In this document: positions 45,691 through 53,694 of the stretch, one piece after another | How the letters are laid out: the number at the start of each line of letters is the position of its first letter | Numbering within the stretch: position 1 is the stretch's first letter | Assembly: GCF_007559425.1 (NCBI RefSeq) | Contig: NZ_VMHE01000009.1 | Span: 24,695 to 88,694 of the forward strand | DNA from: Allobacillus salarius | GTDB taxonomy: Bacteria > Bacillota > Bacilli > Bacillales > Alkalibacillaceae | Length of the DNA: 64,000 nucleotides | Reading direction: 5' to 3' | The notes under the pieces: generated by a model | The model's database searches: none | The model's input: the letters and a program-made list of their open reading frames with translations, nothing else | Told to the model about the DNA's origin: nothing | Program-made: the position numbers and the translations under genes

Positions 45691-45846
45691 ATGGACCGAG
45701 AAAAACAGAAAACTACCGATGAACAGCCACCATTACAACAAAAAGGTTCATCCAAGTCATCGTCGGCCGATCATTTGTTTACAGACAAAGAAAGAAAACA
45801 GTCTGAAAAAGACCAACACACACGAGGAGGTTTTTTATTTGGCTAA
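45691..45846 (+). CDS. Small hydrophilic protein, 51 residues
   Basis: Not recognised. ATG 45691 has GAGGAGG 8 bases upstream. The product (MDREKQKTTDEQPP at the start, GGFLFG at the end) is highly charged and probably disordered. Its last codons overlap the TTG start of the next gene by 8 bases, and that gene's GAGGAGG site lies inside this reading frame. The arrangement suggests translational coupling. Too short for many gene finders. Confidence 0.65.
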   Translation: MDREKQKTTDEQPPLQQKGSSKSSSADHLFTDKERKQSEKDQHTRGGFLFG

Positions 45847-46036
45847 TAAATGGATTGAGCAAGCACGTCAAGCGGTACAAAATTTAACTAATCAGCAAAC
45901 ACATGCAAGTCAAGAAGATCGTCAAAAAGAGCTTGAACTCGTGCAGCACAGTATCCAAGCTGCTTATGAACAGAGTACACCGGAAGAAGAAGAACAAGTT
46001 CGTGAGCTTGAAAACCAATTAAATAAGCATCTGTAA
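45839..46036 (+). CDS. Small helical protein, DUF3813-like
   Basis: 65 residues from TTG 45839, preceded by GAGGAGG at about 9 bases. The frame is open to 45662 but the upstream part reads the preceding small gene out of frame, so TTG is the likely start. MANKWIEQARQAVQNLT followed by a Glu/Gln-rich amphipathic helix matches my memory of the DUF3813 family. Possible coiled coil (about 25-65). Function unknown. A strong terminator follows. Confidence 0.7.
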   Translation: MANKWIEQARQAVQNLTNQQTHASQEDRQKELELVQHSIQAAYEQSTPEEEEQVRELENQLNKHL

Positions 46037-46051
46037 TTTTTAAAAATTTTT

Positions 46052-46089
46052 GAGTGACACAACGCCCCCCTATTGTGTCGCTCTTTTTT
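46052..46089 (+). terminator. Terminator after the DUF3813-like gene
   Basis: GAGTGACACAA (46052-46062) pairs with TTGTGTCGCTC (46073-46083) with one wobble, followed by six T. Confidence 0.9.
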
Positions 46090-46203
46090 GTAAAAAGTAT
46101 GTAAAATTTGCTCATTTTCTTAAAAATTATGTTGTACTAATCACAGAGATTACTTATAATGAAGTTGTTCGGCTATTAACTACCAATAAGGGGGAAATTA
46201 GTT

Positions 46204-47127
46204 TTGAAAAAAATTCTTATGTTGTTGGCTGCCATTCTTCTTGCTGGCCTACTAGTTGCATGCGGTTCTGATGATGAAGGCTCTGGAGAGGGCGGAGAAG
46301 GAAGCTCTAAACCAGATAAACTCGTCATGGGCTTTGTTCCATCCCAGGATGCAGAGACAATTGCTACAACTGTTGAACCACTTGCTGATGAATTGGGAGA
46401 AATTCTTGGAATCGAAGTTGAGGCTCGTACGATGACGAACTATAACGGCTTGGTTGAGGCAATGGGTGCTGAACAAGTACATATTGGATTCATCCCAGCG
46501 TTCGGTTATGTAATTGCTAACCAAGAGTATGATATTGAGGTTATCTTGAAATCCATTCGCCACGGTTCTTCTACGTACAAAGCTCAATACCTTGTACAAG
46601 CTGATTCCGACATCGAGTCATTAGAAGACCTTGAAGGAAAAAGATGGGCATATGCGGATGCTACTTCTACTTCCGGTTTCTTATTCCCAGCTAACCAGTT
46701 AATGCAGAAATTCGACATCGAATCTCCAGATGCTTTAACTACAGAATTCTTTGGTGATACTGTCCAAGTTGGCGGTCACGATACAGCTGCAATCGCTGTA
46801 TATGAAGGTGACGCTGATGTTGCAACGACATTTGACGATGTTCGTGAAAATCTAGAAGAAGAATATCCAGATATCAAAGAAAAACTACGAGTATTAGAAT
46901 ACACAGAAGAAATCCCTAACGACACAATCTCGGTTATCCCTGAACTAGATGAAGAGCTTGTTCAAGAAATCAAAGATGCTTTCATGTCATTTAATGATGA
47001 CGAGAAAATGATTGGAATTATGAACGACGTATACACTTGGGACGCTATTGATACAGCTGAACACTCTGAATACGAAGTTGTTGCTGAGACTTATGAGCGT
47101 TTTGGCGATTCCGTGTCATTAGATTAA
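46204..47127 (+). CDS. phnD: Phosphonate/phosphite ABC transporter, substrate-binding lipoprotein PhnD
   Basis: Periplasmic-binding-type lipoprotein, 307 residues from TTG 46204 (AAGGGGG upstream). Lipobox LLVACG with Cys20, then a Gly/Glu/Ser-rich linker. The PhnD core is seen in LVMGFVPSQDAETIATTVEPL (about 41-61), EQVHIGFIPAFGYVIA (about 95-110), STYKAQYLVQ and DATSTSGFLFPANQL (about 154-168). Binds phosphite, phosphonates or related oxyanions; which one cannot be told. Two hairpins separate it from phnC, so more binding protein than ATPase is likely made. Confidence 0.95.
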   Translation: MKKILMLLAAILLAGLLVACGSDDEGSGEGGEGSSKPDKLVMGFVPSQDAETIATTVEPLADELGEILGIEVEARTMTNYNGLVEAMGAEQVHIGFIPAFGYVIANQEYDIEVILKSIRHGSSTYKAQYLVQADSDIESLEDLEGKRWAYADATSTSGFLFPANQLMQKFDIESPDALTTEFFGDTVQVGGHDTAAIAVYEGDADVATTFDDVRENLEEEYPDIKEKLRVLEYTEEIPNDTISVIPELDEELVQEIKDAFMSFNDDEKMIGIMNDVYTWDAIDTAEHSEYEVVAETYERFGDSVSLD

Positions 47128-47168
47128 AAAAAGTTATTCATTAAATGGAATAACTATGGTAGTTTATT

Positions 47169-47196
47169 AGAGGGAGGATGAATCCTCCCTCTTTCC
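47169..47196 (+). terminator. Hairpin between phnD and phnC, possible attenuator
   Basis: GAGGGAGG and CCTCCCTC (within 47169-47192) pair around ATGAAT, followed by TTTCCC. A weaker stem (AGTTATTC/GAATAACT) precedes it at about 47133-47156. This could end part of the transcripts or protect the phnD message. Confidence 0.6.
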
Positions 47197-47252
47197 CTAT
47201 ATCTATAGATGAATTCAGGAAAGATACATAAAAATCTCGAGGTGAAAATACA

Positions 47253-48044
47253 ATGATCCAATTTAAAGATTTATCCTTGGTTTACCCCAATGGAACACAA
47301 GGTTTAAAAGACGTCAATGTCACGATCAATGACGGAGAATTTGTTGTTATCGTCGGCCTTTCTGGAGCTGGAAAGTCAACGTTCATTCGGAGTATTAACC
47401 GATTGGTTACACCGACAGATGGTGAGTTGCTAATCGATGATGAGGACATACTTGGTTACAAAGGTAGTAAATTACGAAGCCTACGTACAAAAGTCGGTAT
47501 GATCTTCCAAAATTATAATCTAGTAAAACGTTCCAGTGTTTTTAAAAATGTTCTTGCTGGACGATTAGGTCATACTGGAACATTCCGTTCCATTTTCAAC
47601 CTTTTCAGCAAGGAAGATAAAGCGCTTGCATATCAAAATCTAAAGCGTGTAAACATTGAGGAAAAACTTTATAACCGTGCCGATCAGCTTAGTGGTGGAC
47701 AGCAACAACGTGTAAGCATCGCTCGTGTATTGACACAAAAACCTGATTACATACTTGCCGACGAGCCAGTCGCATCACTCGATCCACCCACATCGCACCA
47801 AGTGATGAAGTATTTGAAAAAAATTAATCAAGAAGATGGTATTACAACCATTGTTAACCTTCACTTCATCGATATGGCTATGGAATATGCTGACCGGATT
47901 ATCGGTATGAGAGCTGGGGAAGTCGTTTTTGATGGCCCAGTGTCTGAAGTAAGTGAAGAAACATTTGAAGAAATTTACGGCCGCTCCATTCGTGAGGATG
48001 ATTTACGAGGTAGCGTTGAAGAAGATGGTGAAGCAAATGAATAA
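47253..48044 (+). CDS. phnC: Phosphonate/phosphite ABC transporter ATPase PhnC
   Basis: ATP-binding subunit, 263 residues. Walker A GLSGAGKST (about 33-41), Q-loop FQNYNLVKRSSV (about 85), ABC signature LSGGQQQRVSIAR (about 144-156), Walker B YILADEPVASLDP (about 164-176) and the switch His in NLHFIDMA (about 203). Part of phnD-phnC-phnE-phnE; overlaps the next gene by 8 bases. Confidence 0.96.
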   Translation: MIQFKDLSLVYPNGTQGLKDVNVTINDGEFVVIVGLSGAGKSTFIRSINRLVTPTDGELLIDDEDILGYKGSKLRSLRTKVGMIFQNYNLVKRSSVFKNVLAGRLGHTGTFRSIFNLFSKEDKALAYQNLKRVNIEEKLYNRADQLSGGQQQRVSIARVLTQKPDYILADEPVASLDPPTSHQVMKYLKKINQEDGITTIVNLHFIDMAMEYADRIIGMRAGEVVFDGPVSEVSEETFEEIYGRSIREDDLRGSVEEDGEANE

Positions 48045-48846
48045 ACCGTCCATTCAGGAAGATCGCTATGCACCGATGCTTTCTCCTTGGCGTGTGAAAG
48101 GAAAGATTACATTAATCTTTTTCCTGATCATCGGGCTTTTGTTCTTTAGTTCAATGCAAACCGGTGTTGATTTGCAAGCTTTAATCAGTGGTCTATCAAA
48201 CATGAACCAAATTTTTGTTAAATTATTTCCACCAGATCCTGGAATCGTCAACTTAGCTATGGACCGGTTAATCGAAACGATTCATATGGCAATTATCGCA
48301 TCAACATTCGCAACAATCGTCGTTATTCCAGTTAGTTTGCTAGCTGCGCGAAATTTGGCGACTAATCTATTTGTCTATAATATTACTCGTTTTATTTTAA
48401 ATATATTACGTACCATTCCTGATGTTGTATTAGCTGTTATTTTCGTAGGTCTTTTCGGAATTGGGGTATTTGGTGGTATTGTTGCACTTTTTGTTTTCTC
48501 TTTAGGAATTTTAGCGAAGTTAATTAGTGAAACGGTTGAATCAATCGATATGGATTCCTTTGAAGCGATGCGTGCCTCAGGTGCGAGTTCTGTTCAAGCA
48601 ATCGCTTTCGCGGTGGTCCCGCAAGTATTGCCGCAGTTCACTTCATTTTCACTATACGTATTTGAGATTAACATCCGGGCATCTGTTGTTATTGGTTTAG
48701 TTGGTGCTGGAGGTATTGGAAACCTTCTCATGCAGCAATTCAGCTTCTATAACTATGATGCTGTCATGATGATTATCCTAATTATCTTTGCCGTTGTTGT
48801 CGTGATTGAATATATCAGCGGTAAAATTAGGGAGGCGATTATATAA
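48037..48846 (+). CDS. phnE: Phosphonate/phosphite ABC transporter permease PhnE (first copy)
   Basis: Integral membrane permease, 269 residues from ATG 48037, overlapping phnC by 8 bases; an ATG at 48025 is an alternative. About six helices. The ATPase-coupling EAA loop is in ESIDMDSFEAMRASGASSVQAI (about 167-188). The C-terminal VIGLVGAGGIGNLLMQQF block is typical of PhnE. Its stop codon overlaps the next gene's start. Confidence 0.94.
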   Translation: MNKPSIQEDRYAPMLSPWRVKGKITLIFFLIIGLLFFSSMQTGVDLQALISGLSNMNQIFVKLFPPDPGIVNLAMDRLIETIHMAIIASTFATIVVIPVSLLAARNLATNLFVYNITRFILNILRTIPDVVLAVIFVGLFGIGVFGGIVALFVFSLGILAKLISETVESIDMDSFEAMRASGASSVQAIAFAVVPQVLPQFTSFSLYVFEINIRASVVIGLVGAGGIGNLLMQQFSFYNYDAVMMIILIIFAVVVVIEYISGKIREAII

Positions 48847-49643
48847 TGGCACTTGAACAACCACAAAAAAAACAAATACCAACTTCTAAACGGATTAAAA
48901 GAATCGCCATTGCACTAGCAGTAGTGGCTATGTATATATGGACGTTCGCTTCCATTAATATCGATTTTGGAAGAGTCATCGAACGAGCCTCTGCTAACTT
49001 CAGCCGTGTCGTCCCTCGACTTTTCAGCCCAAATTGGGATATGGCTGGTGAAGTAATCGAAATGATGATTGAAACGATTTTCATTGCGTATGTCGGTTCA
49101 TTGGCCGCTGCAATCCTTGCGATTCCTTTAGGGTTCCTTGCAGCCCATAATATTACGAACAGTAGAATTATAACGACAATCGGTAAATGGATTTTAAGTG
49201 CTGTACGTGCTTTCCCTGAAATTATTTTAGCGATTTTATTCGTTGTCGTCGTTGGTCCAACACCATTTGCTGGTATTTTAGCCATCGCAATTGGTTCAAC
49301 AGGTATGTTAGGTAAACTATATTCCGAAGTATTGGAATCAATTGATATGAACGTTGTGGAAGCTATGAAGGCAAATGGAGCGAATGGTCTTCAGATTATG
49401 TTTCACGGTATTTTCCCTCAGATTATACCTGAATTTTTATCCTATGCGATTTACCGGTTTGAAGTCGATGTCCGGGCATCAACCATTTTAGGTTATGTTG
49501 GCGCAGGTGGTATCGGTACAATGATATTCTTCGCTCAGTCATCTCGTAACTGGAGCGATATGGGTATGATCTTACTCGTCATCATCGTTGTCGTTACCAT
49601 TATCGACTACACAAGTTCTTATATTCGAAAACGAATTGTATAG
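48846..49643 (+). CDS. phnE: Phosphonate/phosphite ABC transporter permease PhnE (second copy)
   Basis: Second PhnE-type permease of 265 residues that presumably forms a heterodimer with the first. EAA loop ESIDMNVVEAMKANGANGLQIM (about 162-183), and LGYVGAGGIGTMIFF (about 215-229). Good GGGAGG site. Dual phnE genes are common in Firmicutes. No phosphonate-degrading or phosphite dehydrogenase gene is nearby, so the use made of the substrate is unclear. Confidence 0.94.
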   Translation: MALEQPQKKQIPTSKRIKRIAIALAVVAMYIWTFASINIDFGRVIERASANFSRVVPRLFSPNWDMAGEVIEMMIETIFIAYVGSLAAAILAIPLGFLAAHNITNSRIITTIGKWILSAVRAFPEIILAILFVVVVGPTPFAGILAIAIGSTGMLGKLYSEVLESIDMNVVEAMKANGANGLQIMFHGIFPQIIPEFLSYAIYRFEVDVRASTILGYVGAGGIGTMIFFAQSSRNWSDMGMILLVIIVVVTIIDYTSSYIRKRIV

Positions 49644-49650
49644 CTTAGTA

Positions 49651-49694
49651 AAAACACTGATTGGACCTTTAATGGGTTAATCAGTGTTTTTTTT
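49651..49694 (+). terminator. Terminator after phnDCEE
   Basis: AAAACACTGATT (49651-49662) pairs with AATCAGTGTTTT (49679-49690) and runs into eight T. Confidence 0.93.
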
Positions 49695-49832
49695 ATTTAA
49701 ATATTGAGCAATTTATAGCTTTATTTTTATCTTTTGTGAAATAATGAATAATGGAAGGTTTGTGGTTTTTCTGTTCATCTAATTTACGATTAGTGTAAAA
49801 TGGAATATGGTATTATACGAAGGAGTGACAAC

Positions 49833-50681
49833 ATGATTATATTAAAAAACGATACGTTCATTGAACGAAACGAAGCTGTCATTGACATGGAAGACAGAGG
49901 CTTTCAATTCGGAGATGGAGTTTATGAAGTCATTCGAATTTACAATGGAAGTTTCTTTTTATTGGAAGATCATCTAACAAGACTTCAGTATAGCTTGAAT
50001 GAAGCCCAAATTGATGTCGACCTTAAAGAACATCAAATGAAAGAAAAACTAATCGAATTAGCTGAGAAAAATTCAGTTGAAGACGGTGGACTGTATATTC
50101 AAATCAGTCGCGGTGTGGCACCTCGGAATCACCTATTCCCCGCTGAAGCAACAGCTACGATTTTTGCTTATCCACTACCATTGAAAAAACCAATCGATCA
50201 ACAGAAAAATGGTGTGAAAGCCATTCTAGAACAAGATATTCGTTGGTTACGTTGTGATATTAAAAGTTTAAATTTGATGGGAAATATTTTAGCGAAACAA
50301 AAAGCGAAAGATTCAGGAGCATATGAAGCCATCTTGTGTCGCGATGAAGATCACGTGACAGAAGGTTCTTCCACGAACATCTTTATCGTTAAAGACGGAA
50401 AACTAATCACTCATCCTAAAAACAATTTAATCTTGCACGGTATTACGAGAAAATATATTCAGTTTTTAGCAGAAAAATTAGGAATCGAATTCGTTGAACG
50501 AGTTTATTCTGTCAAAGAAGTGTTGGAAGCCGATGAGGTCTTTCTAACTTCAACGACTTCTGAGGTAACTCCTATTGTTGAAATCGACAATAAGAAAGTA
50601 AATGACGGGCAACCAGGTCCAATTACACAGAAACTACTGGAACAATACGATCAATATTTACATGTTGACCGTTTAGGATAA
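49833..50681 (+). CDS. dat: D-amino-acid transaminase
   Basis: PLP fold-type IV aminotransferase making D-glutamate or D-alanine for cell-wall synthesis, 282 residues from ATG 49833 (AAGGAG site; the frame to 49800 lacks one). Signatures RGFQFGDGVYEVIR (about 22-35), RGVAPRNHLFP (about 89-99), the PLP Lys in RCDIKSLNLMGN (about 145) and the TEGSSTNIF cofactor loop (about 178-186). In many Bacilli dat lies near yit genes, but its position between phnE and an unknown gene here looks inserted. Confidence 0.95.
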   Translation: MIILKNDTFIERNEAVIDMEDRGFQFGDGVYEVIRIYNGSFFLLEDHLTRLQYSLNEAQIDVDLKEHQMKEKLIELAEKNSVEDGGLYIQISRGVAPRNHLFPAEATATIFAYPLPLKKPIDQQKNGVKAILEQDIRWLRCDIKSLNLMGNILAKQKAKDSGAYEAILCRDEDHVTEGSSTNIFIVKDGKLITHPKNNLILHGITRKYIQFLAEKLGIEFVERVYSVKEVLEADEVFLTSTTSEVTPIVEIDNKKVNDGQPGPITQKLLEQYDQYLHVDRLG

Positions 50682-50701
50682 GAGATTAAACAAATGAGTA
50701 A

Positions 50702-50728
50702 GCACTGACTACGGTCGGTGCTTTTTTG
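50702..50728 (+). terminator. Terminator after dat
   Basis: GCACTGAC (50702-50709) and GTCGGTGC (50714-50721) around TACG, followed by six T. Near-identical to the terminator at 33240, and likewise followed by 52-bp repeats. Confidence 0.9.
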
Positions 50729-50741
50729 TGCTATTAGAAGT

Positions 50742-50846
50742 CTTCTAATCAAAGGTAGCGAGCTAAAATGTTGCTCTATCCCCGAATTGAAGCTCTCTAA
50801 TCAAAGTTAGCGGACGAAAATGATGCCCTATCTTCGAATAGTACGC
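50742..50846. repeat. Two 52-bp repeats of the dispersed family
   Basis: AATCAAAGGTAGCGAG-type core at 50751 and again at 50803, exactly 52 bases apart; each is followed by AAAATG and CTATC at the same spacing. The second unit runs into the 3' end of the next minus-strand gene and supplies its last four codons and its stop. Confidence 0.85.
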
Positions 50847-51289
50847 TCATTTTTCATCAATAACTTTTCCACACCATAGTAAAGGACAAAAAAGAAAATG
50901 ACATGGCCAAGGAACCAATCAAAAATGGCAGCTAAGTCGATTATCGCAGGTGTTTCTGTTTTGGCAATTGTGGTTAATGGAAAATATGTCAAAAAGGCTG
51001 TAAATGCTAGTATTGTCGCCCACTCCATCCGCTTATCTTTCGAAGTGATGCCTTTTAGATTAATTATCCATAAATAAATACGTACGAGCACGATCGCGAC
51101 AAGTGTATGAAGAAAAAATTCAAATGCTGCAATCCATATAGTATCTCTCTCAAACGTGACCAAAAAATCTATATTCATCAATAATGTATATAATTGTTTT
51201 CCTGTAAACTGTTCGATTAAGTAGAAGTAAAGGCCCATGAGAATAGCAGAAAAGCTTCCTACTGAAATAGATACAATCCACTGCTTCAT
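50828..51289 (-). CDS. Unrecognised membrane protein, 153 residues
   Basis: I cannot name it. ATG 51289 has a TAAGGGGG site. Four membrane helices (about 5-25, 52-75, 85-105 and 117-140) are separated by short loops; a Trp/Arg-rich inner loop IYLWIINLKGITSKDKRMEW lies between helices 2 and 3. The last few residues (TIRR) and the stop codon fall inside a dispersed 52-bp repeat, so the original C-terminus may have been replaced or extended by repeat insertion. Confidence 0.78.
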   Translation of the reverse strand: MKQWIVSISVGSFSAILMGLYFYLIEQFTGKQLYTLLMNIDFLVTFERDTIWIAAFEFFLHTLVAIVLVRIYLWIINLKGITSKDKRMEWATILAFTAFLTYFPLTTIAKTETPAIIDLAAIFDWFLGHVIFFFVLYYGVEKLLMKNERTIRR

Positions 51290-51433
51290 TTTATTTCCCC
51301 CTTACTACGTTGTATAGTTATTTAAAGAGGCTTTATCAAAAGAAAAGAGCCTGCCTCCTATATAAATATAAAACTTTTGTCAAAGACAGATTCGTGCTAA
51401 TATGTATACAGAGATTATTAGGAGGTAGTTATA

Positions 51434-51697
51434 ATGGCTGTAATCGTTGAATCCACACCAAATCCAAATGCAATGAAATTTACCGTCGACAAAATGATTT
51501 TTGAAGGTGACGATAGTATCTCAGTAATGCCAGGTGAGACAAGTGAATATGATATCATGAATGATTTGATGCATCTTTCAGGTGTTGATAATGTGTTTGG
51601 TTATCAAAATTTCATTACGATCAACAAGCGCATCGACGCTGAATGGGACGAACTGGTACCAGAAGTAGAACGCGTTATTGAAAATTACGGTTATTAA
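51434..51697 (+). CDS. NifU N-terminal-like (Nfu_N) protein
   Basis: 87-residue protein consisting only of the Nfu/NifU N-terminal domain (Scaffold protein Nfu N). Family opening VESTPNPNAMKFTVDK (about 5-20), then GVDNVFGYQNFITINKR (about 49-65). No Cys is present, so it does not itself hold a cluster in the usual CxxC way; a regulatory or chaperone part in Fe-S assembly is possible. Strong AGGAGG site. Lies 8 kb from yitW, another Fe-S factor. Confidence 0.85.
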   Translation: MAVIVESTPNPNAMKFTVDKMIFEGDDSISVMPGETSEYDIMNDLMHLSGVDNVFGYQNFITINKRIDAEWDELVPEVERVIENYGY

Positions 51698-51770
51698 GTC
51701 GTTTAAGTTAGTCGGTTAATTCATCAATCAACCGAACTTAAGCTTAAATTAACAATTCAAAACATAAGTG

Positions 51771-51805
51771 AGCTGGCAATGGATTACTCCGTTGCCAGCT
51801 TTTTC
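51771..51805 (+). terminator. Terminator after the Nfu_N gene
   Basis: AGCTGGCAA (51771-51779) and TTGCCAGCT (51792-51800), followed by TTTTTC. It lies between convergent genes. Confidence 0.85.
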
Positions 51806-51806
51806 A

Positions 51807-52688
51807 TTAGTTATTAAAGCCTTCTAACAAAATTGAATGATACTTCTTCTCCCCTGCTTGCTCCCATGAAAAAACGAGTGTTAGCACACCGGCATGAGGT
51901 AGGTTTTCCTTCTTTATTTCTGTAGAAATCTCAAATGGCTGCCACTTTTCATCACCTTGTAGCTCAACCCTTTGCTCTTCTACTAAAATATAATGACCGT
52001 CCTCTACAGAGTACGCAATCTCAGAATCAAGATTCGTTTCACCTTTAATAGTATAATTTCCTTGTTCACCTTGTACGACGATGTTTCGAATGTTGTCATG
52101 CTCAATTCGATTCGGTTCTGCTGATTCAGATGAATCCTTCTCTTGATTATCTTCCTTAGATTCTTTTTCCTTTTCTGACCTATTCTCGTCCGATGACTCA
52201 GGTACGGAAACAGAGACTTTTTGCACAAAAGCATCTGGTTCAACCTTCTCTCCATTTACGGTTTGTGCTGTAATCTTCACTGTCGCCTCATACTCTCCTG
52301 ATTCAACTCGTTTTCCATCTGATGTATAGTCCCACTCTTGTTCAAAAGAAAGTTCATCACCAGCAGCAATCTCTTCTTCTATAATTGCTTGTGTAAACAT
52401 TCGACCTTCTGAAAACTTATACACCTTTTCACCACTTGATTCATTAATTACAATCTCATATTGCTGTCCAGAAGAAAATGTTAGCTGAACAGGTTTTTCA
52501 GAATCATTGCTAAGATTTATTTCAAAAACAGCGACATTATCTTTCGCTTTAACATCTACATCGAAGGATAATGATTTCACTTCAAAGTCTCCTTGATCGT
52601 TAACATTTGGTTCATTCCCACTTTCGTCAGAAGCACCGCATGAAGCCAATAATAACGATAACAGTATTAGCAGCCCGATTCTTCTCAC
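51807..52688 (-). CDS. BsuPI-domain lipoprotein at the ipi position
   Basis: Exported lipoprotein of 293 residues: signal sequence with lipobox LLLASCG (Cys17). A BsuPI (intracellular proteinase inhibitor-related) beta-sandwich domain follows (about 35-160, with FEINLSNDSEKPVQLTFSSGQ split at the family core), then an acidic Ser/Glu/Lys linker (about 165-200), and a second beta-domain (about 200-290). B. subtilis Ipi is a much smaller cytosolic protein between yitT and yitU; this gene sits beside yitT in the same place. Protease inhibition outside the cell is therefore possible but unproven. Confidence 0.82.
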   Translation of the reverse strand: MRRIGLLILLSLLLASCGASDESGNEPNVNDQGDFEVKSLSFDVDVKAKDNVAVFEINLSNDSEKPVQLTFSSGQQYEIVINESSGEKVYKFSEGRMFTQAIIEEEIAAGDELSFEQEWDYTSDGKRVESGEYEATVKITAQTVNGEKVEPDAFVQKVSVSVPESSDENRSEKEKESKEDNQEKDSSESAEPNRIEHDNIRNIVVQGEQGNYTIKGETNLDSEIAYSVEDGHYILVEEQRVELQGDEKWQPFEISTEIKKENLPHAGVLTLVFSWEQAGEKKYHSILLEGFNN

Positions 52689-52749
52689 TACAACACCTCA
52701 TTGGTTTCGTTTACAGGATTAGTCGGAAACAATCAATAAATAGTTACAG

Positions 52750-53598
52750 TTAATCCTCATCTTTACGGAAAAATCCGAACACACCTGTCGTTTGAACGAT
52801 ATTCACAAAAGCATTAGGGTCTGTATCTTTTACTATTTGTTCAAGATCATATAATTCATACCGCGTGATAACCATAAATAACATTTCACGGTCTTCACCA
52901 GTAAAAGCACCTTTTGCTGGGATACGAGTAATTCCTCGTACCATTCGAGAGTGAATCGCTTTAGTAAGCATATCCCCTTTTGTTGAGACAATCATAGCCG
53001 TCAACTTATTATGACGCGTATGAAGTGCATCGATTACTCGTGTCGTTACATATAGTGTCACTAAAGTAAATAACGCTTTTTCTGGATCATATAACCAACC
53101 AGCGAAAAAGATAATCATTGCATTCATAACCAGGAAATAAATACCAATTGGGCGATCTTTGATACGGGATAAGACCATCGCAATAATATCCATTCCACCT
53201 GTAGAAGCCCCCCACTTGAGGCTGATTCCAACACCAATACCAGATAACAAACCACCAAATACCGCATTCAGTAATATTTCTTCTGAAAACGTAACAAATG
53301 GGATTGTTTCCAAGAAAATTGTAGTAAAAGCAACAGAGATAATGCTGTAGATTGTAAATCCTTTGCCAACTTTAAACCACCCTAAAAGAATGACGGGGAT
53401 ATTTAATAAAGCTAGTAAAATACCTGTACTAATATTGACACCCATAAAATCTTGCGCGAAGCTAGCTGATAACTGGGCAATCCCTGTAAAGCCGCTTGCA
53501 TATACGTGAGCTTGAATTAAGAAAAAATTTAGAGCCATTGCGTTTAGTAATGCACCTAGTATAACGATGACAAATCGCTTTGCTTCAAAGAAAAACAT
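52750..53598 (-). CDS. yitT: YitT-family membrane protein (DUF161/DUF2179)
   Basis: Conserved membrane protein of 282 residues from ATG 53598 (GGGAGG 7 bases upstream; a start at 53616 precedes the site). Five helices of DUF161 (about 8-175, with ALNFFLIQAHVYASGFTGIAQ near 22-42 and WGASTGGMDIIAMVLS near 125-140), then a cytosolic DUF2179 domain (about 210-280). Function unknown. Next to the DegV gene yitS, divergent here. Confidence 0.93.
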   Translation of the reverse strand: MFFFEAKRFVIVILGALLNAMALNFFLIQAHVYASGFTGIAQLSASFAQDFMGVNISTGILLALLNIPVILLGWFKVGKGFTIYSIISVAFTTIFLETIPFVTFSEEILLNAVFGGLLSGIGVGISLKWGASTGGMDIIAMVLSRIKDRPIGIYFLVMNAMIIFFAGWLYDPEKALFTLVTLYVTTRVIDALHTRHNKLTAMIVSTKGDMLTKAIHSRMVRGITRIPAKGAFTGEDREMLFMVITRYELYDLEQIVKDTDPNAFVNIVQTTGVFGFFRKDED

Positions 53599-53694
53599 GC
53601 GGGACCTCCCTTTCATTATGACATTGACGTTTTTTCAATAGACCATTAAACTAAAGTATAATAGCAATAGAATGAAATTTCTAGGAGGAAACCT

